This document shows positions 17,704 to 25,861 of a DNA stretch of 64,000 bases, in pieces (position 1 is the stretch's first letter; the number at the start of each line of letters is the position of its first letter). The stretch is taken from contig JAPOZM010000105.1 in the NCBI GenBank assembly GCA_026706075.1, forward strand, positions 1 to 64,000. Reading direction: 5' to 3'. This DNA is from Gemmatimonadaceae bacterium. Its GTDB lineage: Bacteria > Latescibacterota > UBA2968 > UBA8231. The notes beneath the pieces were generated by a model that saw nothing but the letters and a program-made list of their open reading frames with translations, ran no database searches and was not told where the DNA came from. Position numbers and translations under genes: made by a program.

Positions 17704-17781
17704 CGTCTCCCTCCCGGTTGGTGCGGGTAAGTTGGGCGCCCGGAGCCCGCCCCGGCAAATGCCGCCCCGGGGGACGGGGGC

Positions 17782-18798
17782 TCAGGAAGGCGGCTCCTTG
17801 CGCAGGGCGTTGCCGTCGGAAATCCCGCAGCCGGCCAGCAGGGTGCGCTGCACGGCCAGGTCGTGGTCGGCCCCGTAGTCGGGCTCCTTGCCGCCGCGGA
17901 TGCAGGCGGCCAGCTCCCGCAGCAGGGTGGGGTCGGTCTCGCCCCGGGCGCGGTCGGCGGTGACCCACTCCCCGGCGGGGTAGCCGTCGACGGGGCTCTT
18001 CAGAAACACGCGCAAACCGTCGGAGCCCAGGGGCTCGTGGAGGGCCGTGCCGGCGGTGCCGTGGACCTCCAGCCGGCGGTCCATGCCGATCTGCATGGCC
18101 GTGGTGTCCACCGTGCCGAGCCCGTCCCGGCACTCGTGGACGACCACGGCGTTGTCGACCTCGGAACGGTCGCCGTAATGGCAGGCGAGGGCCGAGTGCA
18201 CGCGCAGGGGCTCCCCCATCATCGTCACCATCAGGTCGAGGAGGTGGCCGGCCATCTCGAAGTAGACGCCGCCGTGGTAGACGGTGAACTCCTCGGCCAG
18301 CTGCGGATGCCAGCCCATCGGCTTGGGGATGTGGCCCCGGAACTGGTAGACCTGGCCGAGGGCGCCGGCGGCGGCCAGGCGCAGCAGCTCGCGGACGGCG
18401 GCGTTGTAGCGCCACATGTAGGCCAGGTGCAGCTGCAGGCCGGCCTGAGCCGCCAGGTCCTGGAGCCGCGAGAACTGGGCCAGGTCGACGCCCGCCGGCT
18501 TCTCGAGCAGGACGTGCTTCCCCGCCCGCAGGGCCGCCTCGGCGTAGTCGAGGTTCTGGTAGACGTGGCCCTCGACGACGACCGCCTCGGCGTCGCTGGC
18601 CAGCACCGCCTCCACGGAGGGGAAGACCGGCAGCGGCCCTCCCTGTCCCGCCCAGCGCTCCTGCCTGCGGGCGATGACCTCGTCGTCGGGGTCGTACATG
18701 CCCAGCAGCTCGAACTCGTCGGGGCGGCGGTGGGCCTCCTCCACGTGCATGGAGGCGTGGCTGTGCCAGGCGCCGAGAAACGCGAACTTGAGTCTCAT
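17782..18798 (-). CDS. Gfo/Idh/MocA family oxidoreductase
   Basis: 338 residues. N-terminal Rossmann fold with FLGAWHSHASMH, then GKHVLLEKPAGV carrying the family EKP motif with its catalytic Lys. The C-terminal domain includes YHGGVYFEMAGHLLDLM with the conserved Asp/His region. It would oxidise or reduce a sugar or cyclitol with NAD(P). Divergently paired with another Gfo/Idh/MocA gene 47 bases away. The genes downstream at 17703-13846 may be co-transcribed. Confidence 0.92.
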   Translation of the reverse strand: MRLKFAFLGAWHSHASMHVEEAHRRPDEFELLGMYDPDDEVIARRQERWAGQGGPLPVFPSVEAVLASDAEAVVVEGHVYQNLDYAEAALRAGKHVLLEKPAGVDLAQFSRLQDLAAQAGLQLHLAYMWRYNAAVRELLRLAAAGALGQVYQFRGHIPKPMGWHPQLAEEFTVYHGGVYFEMAGHLLDLMVTMMGEPLRVHSALACHYGDRSEVDNAVVVHECRDGLGTVDTTAMQIGMDRRLEVHGTAGTALHEPLGSDGLRVFLKSPVDGYPAGEWVTADRARGETDPTLLRELAACIRGGKEPDYGADHDLAVQRTLLAGCGISDGNALRKEPPS

Positions 18799-18845
18799 CC
18801 TCCCTCTCCCTTATTCTCCGGCCCCCTCGAAAAGGAGCCCATGAC

Positions 18846-19853
18846 ATGACGGATACGCCCCTTGGCTGGGGCCTCATCGGCTGCGGCGGCGCCGGCCGGG
18901 GCCACGCCCGCGGCGCGGCGGAGCACCCCGAAGTCGCCGTGCGCGCCTTCTGCGACGTCGATCCAGGTTCCGCCGAGAGACTCGCCGCCGAGCACGAGGG
19001 CGCCGTGCACACCACCGACCCGGAGCGGCTGTTCTCCGACCCCGGGATCGACATCCTCTCCATCGCCACGGCCCACGATTCCCACGCCGACCTGGCGGTG
19101 GCCGCCCTCGAGGCCGGCAAGCACCTCTGGCTCGAGAAGCCGATGGCCATGACCGTGGCCGACTGCCTTCGCATCGAGGCGGCGCGCCAGGCCGCGGACC
19201 GTCGCCTGATGCTGAACTTCTCCATCCGCTTCTCCGGCGCCGCCCGGGCCGTGCGCGAGCGCCTCGGCCGGCCCCTGGTCAGCCACGGCCAGTGCACCCA
19301 GGCGCCCGCCGACCTGACGACCTGGCGCTGGCACCCCGAGGTCGGCGGCGGCCCCCTCTACGATGTCGGCGTCCACGCCCTCGACCTGCTCTGCTGGATC
19401 CACGACGACGACCCGGTGGAGGTCTACGCCACCGGCGGCCAGGTCACCCACCCCGGGCAGCTCGGCAGCCCGGAGATGGTCGACACGGCGGCTGCCACCC
19501 TGCGCTTCGGCAACGGCTCGGTGGCCACCTTCCTGATGACCGACGCCGGCCGCAACGAGCTGTTGTCGAAGTGGTTCTTCGAGTTTTTCGACGGCGCCGG
19601 CACCGCCGTCCTCCACGAGCACTTCGGGACCGCCACTTTCACCGCCCCCGACCCCGATTCGGGCGACTTGGTGAGCGAGACGGTCAAGCCCGGACCGGTG
19701 CCGCGCATCGGCGACCTCGTGGCCGCCGTCCGCTCCGGCACGGAGCCCGCCATCAGCTCCCGCGAGGGCATCCGCTCGACCCTGCTGGTGGAACGCATCA
19801 TCGACTCGATCGGCAGCGGCCGCCCGCAGAAGGTGGAGATGCCGGCCTTCTAG
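18846..19853 (+). CDS. Gfo/Idh/MocA family oxidoreductase
   Basis: 335 residues. WGLIGCGGAGRGHARG gives the dinucleotide-binding loop and GKHLWLEKPMAM the EKP motif. GGGPLYDVGVHALDLL provides the conserved Asp and His of the active site. AGGAG precedes the ATG. Its stop codon overlaps, tail to tail by four bases, the stop of the PhyH-like gene on the other strand. It differs clearly from its divergent neighbour, so the two are not a recent duplication. Confidence 0.93.
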   Translation: MTDTPLGWGLIGCGGAGRGHARGAAEHPEVAVRAFCDVDPGSAERLAAEHEGAVHTTDPERLFSDPGIDILSIATAHDSHADLAVAALEAGKHLWLEKPMAMTVADCLRIEAARQAADRRLMLNFSIRFSGAARAVRERLGRPLVSHGQCTQAPADLTTWRWHPEVGGGPLYDVGVHALDLLCWIHDDDPVEVYATGGQVTHPGQLGSPEMVDTAAATLRFGNGSVATFLMTDAGRNELLSKWFFEFFDGAGTAVLHEHFGTATFTAPDPDSGDLVSETVKPGPVPRIGDLVAAVRSGTEPAISSREGIRSTLLVERIIDSIGSGRPQKVEMPAF

Positions 19854-20725
19854 GCATCCGCCCGCGGCATCCCCAGGCTCCGGTGCCGCTGCTGCCAGCT
19901 CCAGCGGCGGCTGCCCGACAGCAGCGGCCGGTGCTCCTCCGGCGCGTCGGCCACGAAGGCGGCGCCGGGCTCCTGGCCGTTCCAGGCCTGGAACATGGTC
20001 GGCGTGTACCCTCCGATGACGATGACGCGCTCCCGGTCCGAGCGGATGTGCCCCGTGGCGTGGATCAGGGACTCGCCGAAGAGCATGGTCGAGCCGGCCG
20101 GCGCCTCCACCTGGTGGATGAGCGACGGGTCTTCGTACGCGCAGGCGATGATCTCGTCGCGCGGCGCCTTGATCTTGTGGCTGCCGGCGATGCAGACCGT
20201 GCCGCCGTCGTCGGGCCCCAGTTCGGTGAGGTTGGTCAGGGTCTTGACGAAGGTGCAGTGGAAGAGGCCGTTCTCGGTGTAGGTCCCCAGGTCGGGACGG
20301 GTGCCGGTGTGGAAGCCGAAGCCGTCCCCGGGCTGCGGCGGATCGTCGGGATCGCGCTCGTTCATGACCGCCTCCGACTCCTCGAGCCGCACCTCGCCGC
20401 CCACCAGCTCCTCGGCCATGCCCACCAGCCGCGGGTGGGTGAGGTAGTCGTAGATCGCCGGGTCCGCCTCGAGGATGTGGGCGAAGTGCCGGTGGCGGGG
20501 CCGGTCGGCGCTCAGCCGGCAGCCGCGGACCACGGCGCCCTCCCCCGCCGCCGCCAGGTCGGCCTTGAGCCGCTGCATCGCCTCCAGCAGACGGCCGGTC
20601 TCGTCGGCGCTCAAGGTGCCGGGCACGACGACGTAGCCGTACACGTCGAGATGGTAGCGCTGGGCCGGCGTCAGGGCGGGGAAGGGACGTTCGAACCCGG
20701 AGCCTTCGGGGCTGCTCTGGCTCAT
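19850..20725 (-). CDS. phytanoyl-CoA dioxygenase (PhyH) family protein
   Basis: 291 residues. Cupin-type non-heme Fe(II)/2-oxoglutarate oxygenase: VYGYVVVPGTLSADE at the start, FGFHTGTRPD (candidate His-x-Asp-type ligands), GTVCIAGSHK, and LIHATGHIRSDRERV with the distal His and the Arg that would bind 2-oxoglutarate. PhyH relatives hydroxylate diverse small molecules. The substrate here is unknown. Divergent from the sialidase-like gene at 20805. Confidence 0.85.
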   Translation of the reverse strand: MSQSSPEGSGFERPFPALTPAQRYHLDVYGYVVVPGTLSADETGRLLEAMQRLKADLAAAGEGAVVRGCRLSADRPRHRHFAHILEADPAIYDYLTHPRLVGMAEELVGGEVRLEESEAVMNERDPDDPPQPGDGFGFHTGTRPDLGTYTENGLFHCTFVKTLTNLTELGPDDGGTVCIAGSHKIKAPRDEIIACAYEDPSLIHQVEAPAGSTMLFGESLIHATGHIRSDRERVIVIGGYTPTMFQAWNGQEPGAAFVADAPEEHRPLLSGSRRWSWQQRHRSLGMPRADA

Positions 20726-20804
20726 GGAGGCTCAAGATACCGCCCGGTGCGGAGGCCCTCCAAACGTTGACCCCGGCCGCGCGGCGTCCGACCTTGGCCG
20801 AGCC

Positions 20805-22052
20805 ATGCAGACGATCACCGTATCCCGCAACGACGAGATCTACGAGGCCTTCGCCGACGTGGCCCGGGCCGCCGACGGCACCCTGGTCTGCACCTACCGC
20901 GAGAGCATGGGACACAGCTCGCGCCCCTTCTCGCGCGTCATCGTGCGCCGCAGCTTCGACCGCGGCCTGACCTGGGGCCCACGCCAGGTGGTGGTCGAGC
21001 GCACCGAGGAGGAGACGGCCCGGGGGCTGGGCCGGCTCAACTGCTCGCGCATCGCCGCCTGCGGCGACGGCACCCTGCTGCTCGTCGTCGACCTGCTGCT
21101 GAGGGAGACCTTCGAGGAGTACCTGGAGCCGCACCCGTGCATGATCCTGCTGCTGCGCAGCCGCGACCACGGGGCGACCTGGGAGGGGCCGGAGGAGACC
21201 GGCCTCACCGAGGGCATCGTCCCCTCGATCAAGGAGCTGTCCAGCGGCGACCTGATCGTCGGCGTCACCGAGCAGTGGCCGGGTCCGAAGGGCGTGGAGG
21301 ACTACGTGGAGGCGCCGACCTGCTTCCTCTCGGGCGACCAGGGCCGCACCTGGGACGGGCCCTTCCGGATCCCGGACCCCGAGGGATCGCCCTGGACCGG
21401 GCGCCCCTGGAGGCTGAACGAGGGGGACTTCGCCGAGATGGACGACGGCACCCTGGTCTGCTACCTGCGCGAGGACGGCGAGGGCCTGGGCGCCTGGAAG
21501 AGCTTCTCCGGGGACGGCGGCCGGGCCTGGTCGACGCCGGTGCGGACCCGGATGACGAGCTGCCTCGGCCGCCCCTCGGTGGGACGCCTGCGCTCGGGGG
21601 AGGTGGCCGTCACCTACCGGGTCGCCTGCGGCCTGTCGACCTCCCTGGGCCTCTACGTGGAGACCGCGGCCGAGGCCCTGCGCGGCGCTCCCGCCCCCGG
21701 CGGGGCCCCGGCCGACCCGGAGCAGTACCAGGGCGAGACCGAGGCCCGCTTCGCCTTTCTCGACAACGACCGCGCCCTGTCGGCCGACAGCGGCTACTCG
21801 GGCTGGGTGCAGTTGCCCGACGGCGCCCTCTACGTGGTCAACTATGTCACCGACGACGCGCCCCGCGCCCACATCCGCGGTTACCGCGTCGACCGCGAGG
21901 ACTGGTACCTCTTTCCCGAGGGGGCGATCCGCGCCAACCACCCCCTGTCGGCGAATCCCACCTACTACGAGAAGGGCCAGCAGATGGCCCGCGACCAGCA
22001 GCTGTGGGTCGACGGCCAGGACTGGTCCCGCCGGGTGCCGACGCAGAAGTAG
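20805..22052 (+). CDS. exo-alpha-sialidase-like Asp-box propeller protein
   Basis: 415 residues. At least four Asp-box motifs are visible (SFDRGLTW, SRDHGATW, SGDQGRTW, SGDGGRAW), spaced as blades of a six-bladed sialidase-type propeller. The N-terminal ADGTLVCTYRES fits the first blade. I chose the ATG at 20805 because the preceding in-frame codons are proline/arginine-rich and overlap the divergent promoter region. There is no signal peptide. A true sialidase function is not proven, and the family also includes other hydrolases and binding proteins. Confidence 0.8.
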   Translation: MQTITVSRNDEIYEAFADVARAADGTLVCTYRESMGHSSRPFSRVIVRRSFDRGLTWGPRQVVVERTEEETARGLGRLNCSRIAACGDGTLLLVVDLLLRETFEEYLEPHPCMILLLRSRDHGATWEGPEETGLTEGIVPSIKELSSGDLIVGVTEQWPGPKGVEDYVEAPTCFLSGDQGRTWDGPFRIPDPEGSPWTGRPWRLNEGDFAEMDDGTLVCYLREDGEGLGAWKSFSGDGGRAWSTPVRTRMTSCLGRPSVGRLRSGEVAVTYRVACGLSTSLGLYVETAAEALRGAPAPGGAPADPEQYQGETEARFAFLDNDRALSADSGYSGWVQLPDGALYVVNYVTDDAPRAHIRGYRVDREDWYLFPEGAIRANHPLSANPTYYEKGQQMARDQQLWVDGQDWSRRVPTQK

Positions 22053-22070
22053 GGTTGCCCCGCCCCGCGT

Positions 22071-23192
22071 TCACGGCGACTCCTTCAGGAACCTGCACCC
22101 GAACCGGGCCAGCTGGATGGCGGTCCTCCCCGCGGGGGTCTCCATCGAGGTGTCGGCCCCGAGGACGATCAGGATCTCCGCCGCTTCCACCTCGCCGGTG
22201 TAGGTCGACCGGTGCAGGGGCGTGCGCCCCTTCGAGTCGGGCCGGTCCAGGTCGGCGCCGTGGGAGGCCAACAGCCAGATCATCTCCGTGTGTCCCCACT
22301 CCGCGGCCAGGTGCAGGGGCGTGCGGTCGGTCCCGGTCGCGGCATCGACCTCGGCTCCCTTGGCCAGCAGCCAGGCCGCGCAGCGGCGGGCATCGCCCCG
22401 CACCGCCCAGTGGAGCGGCGTCATGCCGGCCTCGTGGCGGTCGGTGACCGCCGCCTCCCCTCTCCCCACCAGTTCCCGCACGCGGTCCAGGTCGTCCCGG
22501 CCGCAGGCCGAGTAGACGTCGTAGTACGCCCCGCGCTCGAGAAGGAACTCGGCGAACCGCATCCGCTCCCCCCACAGCCGGGGATTGTGCCAGGGTGAGA
22601 AGGCGCCGTCGAAGGGCGGCGCCACGGCGTCCTGCAGCACCGTCCGGCCCCGTTCGCCGTTGCCGGTCAGCTCGGCTTCCGGGTCGCCTCCGTACCCGAG
22701 GACGAACTCCGCCACTTCCCGCGGCCTGCCGATGCACCCGTAGAGCAGGGTCGCGTGGCCGGGGATGCCCCTGGGTTTGGCGTTCACCACGTTGGCGTTG
22801 GAGACCCCCGCATCGAAGAGCGTCCGCAGGGACTCGAGGTTGCCGTTGGCGAAGGCCCGGAAGACCGGGTGGTACTCGTGCCGGCGGTCCATCCCCGTCT
22901 GGCAGTCGTAGAGGTGGTCGACGCCCTGCTCCAGCAGGAACCGCACCGCTTCGTGGGTCCCGTGGTAGACGGTGGCCGGCACCAGGGCCAGCGGTCCGAC
23001 GGTGTCCACCAGGGTAGGGTCCTCCTTCAGGAGGGCCTTCATCCGGGGCACGTCGCACTCGGCGTGGCTGTCGTCGCTCGCCCTGTGAGCGGCGGCGGTG
23101 ACGAACTCCCGCTCCCGGCGGGTCAACCTGCGGCCCTCCCGCCGCTCGAAGGCCGCCTCCAGCTTGATCCTCACACTCTCCGCGGGGTCCAT
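22071..23192 (-). CDS. ankyrin repeat protein
   Basis: 373 residues. Ankyrin-type repeats fill the C-terminal half, with segments such as GMTPLHWAVRGD, RTPLHLAAEWGHTEM and GRTPLHRSTYTGEVE, and looser repeats further upstream. The N-terminus (about 1-60) is charged and probably helical. No signal peptide is seen. The start lies five bases after the stop of the HEAT/CBM9 lipoprotein gene, so the two are probably co-transcribed. It probably mediates protein contacts. Confidence 0.85.
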   Translation of the reverse strand: MDPAESVRIKLEAAFERREGRRLTRREREFVTAAAHRASDDSHAECDVPRMKALLKEDPTLVDTVGPLALVPATVYHGTHEAVRFLLEQGVDHLYDCQTGMDRRHEYHPVFRAFANGNLESLRTLFDAGVSNANVVNAKPRGIPGHATLLYGCIGRPREVAEFVLGYGGDPEAELTGNGERGRTVLQDAVAPPFDGAFSPWHNPRLWGERMRFAEFLLERGAYYDVYSACGRDDLDRVRELVGRGEAAVTDRHEAGMTPLHWAVRGDARRCAAWLLAKGAEVDAATGTDRTPLHLAAEWGHTEMIWLLASHGADLDRPDSKGRTPLHRSTYTGEVEAAEILIVLGADTSMETPAGRTAIQLARFGCRFLKESP

Positions 23193-23197
23193 TGTGG

Positions 23198-24562
23198 TCA
23201 GCGGAACAACAGCGCGCCGAACTCGTCTGGGCTGTGCGCGTTCATGCCGAAGGTGCGGACCCACTGTGTGTACTCCCGCCCGCGGAAAGTCCGCACGAAG
23301 TTGACCCCCCAGACCGTCCCGGGCTTCGGCCGCGGCAGCTGCGGCTGTCCGAACTCCAGCCGGTATTCCACCGACCAGAGATCGTCCCCGACATGGGCGG
23401 CCGCCCGGCCGTCGGCCTCCCATTCACGGTCGATACCGCCTCTCCCGGATATGAACCTGTCCGATACGACCCCCCTCGTGTTGACCCCGCTGTGCACGTA
23501 GTCCCGACGATCGAGGTCCGCATCGATGAAGAGTTCCACCATGTCCTCCCTGAAGATGTGTTCGTCGTGACCGCTGTCCGTGACCACGAGGCTGTCGAGC
23601 TGATCGTCGAACCCCCGGAACCCGAGGAACAGGGCCTCGGACGTGTAGCCCACGAGGAACTCGCTCCGCAGATCGGAGGACACGGCGGCATTGTGGGTCC
23701 CGCTGAACTGGTAGAAGGTGTCGGCCCGCGCCGCCTCGGCCCACACGGTCTCGTCGAGCCGTCCGTCGATGCGCGGCTCCGACCGCAACCGGGGAACGTC
23801 CAGGAGCATGCCGTGTTGCCGCAGACGCTCCAGACCCTCGTCGACCTGGCCGTGGTCGTAGAGGTGCCGGGCGAGCCGGTAGTTGGCTCGCTTGCCGCCG
23901 GGCCAGGCAGCGACGGCCTGACGGTAGAGATCCGCCGCCAGGTCCAGATCGGCCTCGAGCTCGGCCTTGCGGGCGGCGGCCAGGAACTCGTCCACCGCCC
24001 CGGCGAGCCGGATCCGGGCCTCCATGCGGGTGCCGCTGTGGCTGGAGCCCGCGAACCTCAGCGCCTGGGCGTGGATCCGCCTTCGCAGGTCCTCGTCCAG
24101 TGCGTCGAGACGGTTCAGGGCCAGGAGGCACTCATGGAGGACAGAAGGATCCGACTCTGCCTCCAGGGCCTGCAGGAGGGCGCCCGCGGCCTCGAGGCGC
24201 CTCTGGACCCCCAGCCCCCGGGCGATGCGGGCGCGGACCGCGGGGTCGCCGTCGGTGAGCAGGTGGTGCTCCAGACGGGGGAGGATGCGTCCGTCCTCGA
24301 CCCGCGTCATCAGGCTGAGCAGGATGTCGACCAGGTGGGGGCGCGCAGCGCCCCGGGAGGGATCCTCGAGGGCCGCCAGCAGCGGCGGCACGGCGCGGTC
24401 GGTGGCCAGCAGCAGCTCCTGGCGCGCCGATTCCCGTTCTTCCGGGTCTTCGAGCCGCTCCACCAGGTCGTCGAGATTCGGCCCGCAGGCGGTCAGGCCC
24501 AGGGCCTGCAGGAGGAGGAGGGCGTGCCTGAGTCCCCTGGTGGCGGTCCGTCGGTCGCTCAT
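23198..24562 (-). CDS. lipoprotein with HEAT-like repeats and C-terminal CBM9/DOMON-like domain
   Basis: 454 residues; GGAGGG precedes the ATG. A lipobox (LGLTAC, Cys26) marks a lipoprotein. Residues about 30-210 resemble HEAT-type helical repeats (AVPPLLAALEDPS; DPAVRARIARGLG) and 210-270 a TPR-like segment. From about 275 the 'RIDGRLDETVWAEA' and 'VELFIDADLDRRDYVH' strands mark a CBM9-like sugar-binding domain ending in WVRTFG. It is probably an outer-surface carbohydrate-sensing or scaffold protein. Confidence 0.7.
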   Translation of the reverse strand: MSDRRTATRGLRHALLLLQALGLTACGPNLDDLVERLEDPEERESARQELLLATDRAVPPLLAALEDPSRGAARPHLVDILLSLMTRVEDGRILPRLEHHLLTDGDPAVRARIARGLGVQRRLEAAGALLQALEAESDPSVLHECLLALNRLDALDEDLRRRIHAQALRFAGSSHSGTRMEARIRLAGAVDEFLAAARKAELEADLDLAADLYRQAVAAWPGGKRANYRLARHLYDHGQVDEGLERLRQHGMLLDVPRLRSEPRIDGRLDETVWAEAARADTFYQFSGTHNAAVSSDLRSEFLVGYTSEALFLGFRGFDDQLDSLVVTDSGHDEHIFREDMVELFIDADLDRRDYVHSGVNTRGVVSDRFISGRGGIDREWEADGRAAAHVGDDLWSVEYRLEFGQPQLPRPKPGTVWGVNFVRTFRGREYTQWVRTFGMNAHSPDEFGALLFR

Positions 24563-24709
24563 CGGAAAACCCTCCCTTCCGAGGCGAGTCCGGGCTCCCG
24601 GGCGCCTGTCGACGCCGTCGCCGTCGGCGGCCACTTGAGCCCGGCCTCCCGGCAGCACACAATACGACACTCCCGCCGCCGATGCGTCCACCCCTCAGGA
24701 GCCGTCCCC

Positions 24710-25789
24710 ATGACTCGACCTTCGCCCGACCTGCACCAGGTCGACCCCCTCACCGAGAAGCAGATCGCTCTGTTCAAGCGCGACGGCATGCTGATCCTGC
24801 CGGGAGTGCTCGACCCGGACCTGTGCCGCCGGGCCCGGGACCAGATGTGGGAGATCATCGGCGAGCACCGCCCCGCCATGCGACGTGACGATCCCGCCAC
24901 CTGGGTCCCCTTCTCCGAGGAGGAGAAGGCCTCCTACCCGCGCGCCGACACCGGGGGCGATCCGTACTTCTCCGGCAGCAACCACCGGTACTACATCCGC
25001 AACGGAGTCGAGGAGCTGCTGCTGGATCTGGCGCCCCGAGCCCTGTGGGGCGTCGCCGAGCAGCTGCTGGGCGAGGGCGAGGTGGTGTGGCCCGCGGGCG
25101 CCGACGAGGCCGGCGAGACCATCGGCCCGTGCCTGCTGACCGAAGGGACCCTCGGGGGCTTCGATCCCCACCTCGGCGGCGAGCCCGAGAAGTGGACCGG
25201 TCCGGCCACGGGCCGGACCGAGCAGGTGCGCCTGCCGAAGACCGGGCCCACCTGGATGACGGCCCAGGGCACGCGCGGGCTCTACTGCACCCTCCCGAAC
25301 AGCCCGCCGCCCCCCGCCCACTACCGCGGCGCCCACGCCGAGGCCCTCTACGAGACGCGCTGGCGGATCCAGATCGCCGCCTACATCGACGACCTGCCCG
25401 AGAGGGCCGGCGGCCTGACCCTGTTCCCGGGGAGCCACCGGCGCATCTGGGACCACCGGGAGGCCCTGCACCGGGACTGCCCGCCGCCCGCCGTGCCGGA
25501 GGGCTCGCCGGAGTGGAACGGGTACACCGCGCCCCCCCTCCCGGAGATCAAGGCCGACACCGAGCCGGTGGAGACGGCCGGCCCCTCGGGCTCGGTCGTG
25601 CTCTGGCACGCGAACCTCCTGCACATGGCCGGTCAGAACCAGCGCCGCGACGTGATCCGCCAGGCGACGATCTACGCCTTCGCCAAGACCACCGAGTCGG
25701 TGCCGGACGAGGTGGTCAAGCGGGACCCCAGCGGCGATCTGTGGCGGGACTGGTCGGAGGCGGTTCGCTCGATCGAGGCGGCAGCGTAG
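24710..25789 (+). CDS. phytanoyl-CoA dioxygenase-like protein
   Basis: 359 residues, ATG at 24710 with AGGAG upstream. The start 'KQIALFKRDGMLILPGVLD' is the typical PhyH opening. Later segments IAAYIDDLPERAGGLTLFPGSH and VLWHANLLHMAGQN match the second metal-site strand, with a distal His followed by an Arg (RRDVIR). The middle carries a longer insertion than usual. A non-heme iron oxygenase role is likely, with unknown substrate. Confidence 0.8.
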   Translation: MTRPSPDLHQVDPLTEKQIALFKRDGMLILPGVLDPDLCRRARDQMWEIIGEHRPAMRRDDPATWVPFSEEEKASYPRADTGGDPYFSGSNHRYYIRNGVEELLLDLAPRALWGVAEQLLGEGEVVWPAGADEAGETIGPCLLTEGTLGGFDPHLGGEPEKWTGPATGRTEQVRLPKTGPTWMTAQGTRGLYCTLPNSPPPPAHYRGAHAEALYETRWRIQIAAYIDDLPERAGGLTLFPGSHRRIWDHREALHRDCPPPAVPEGSPEWNGYTAPPLPEIKADTEPVETAGPSGSVVLWHANLLHMAGQNQRRDVIRQATIYAFAKTTESVPDEVVKRDPSGDLWRDWSEAVRSIEAAA

Positions 25790-25861
25790 AGCGGACGGTC
25801 ACCCCGCGGCAGCACGGCATCGCGCCGCCGGCCGCGTCAGTGCGGCCGATGGGATGGCGGA

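Noticed and set aside
17704-17781. GC-rich inverted repeat in the gap before the 16135-17703 gene as a terminator or operator.
   Set aside because: Stems are short, the loop is A/T only by chance, and there is no U-tract or symmetrical operator.
15230-19297. Very long open frame on the minus strand covering several genes (similar ones at 38747-43387 minus, 981-3548 plus and 25919-29584 plus).
   Set aside because: In very GC-rich DNA stop codons are rare in the alternative frames. Only the parts that match real domain patterns and have ribosome sites were kept; the rest is Arg/Pro/Ala/Gly-rich shadow sequence.
17782-19853. Recent duplication producing the two divergent Gfo/Idh/MocA genes.
   Set aside because: The two proteins differ throughout outside the family motifs, so they are distant paralogues.
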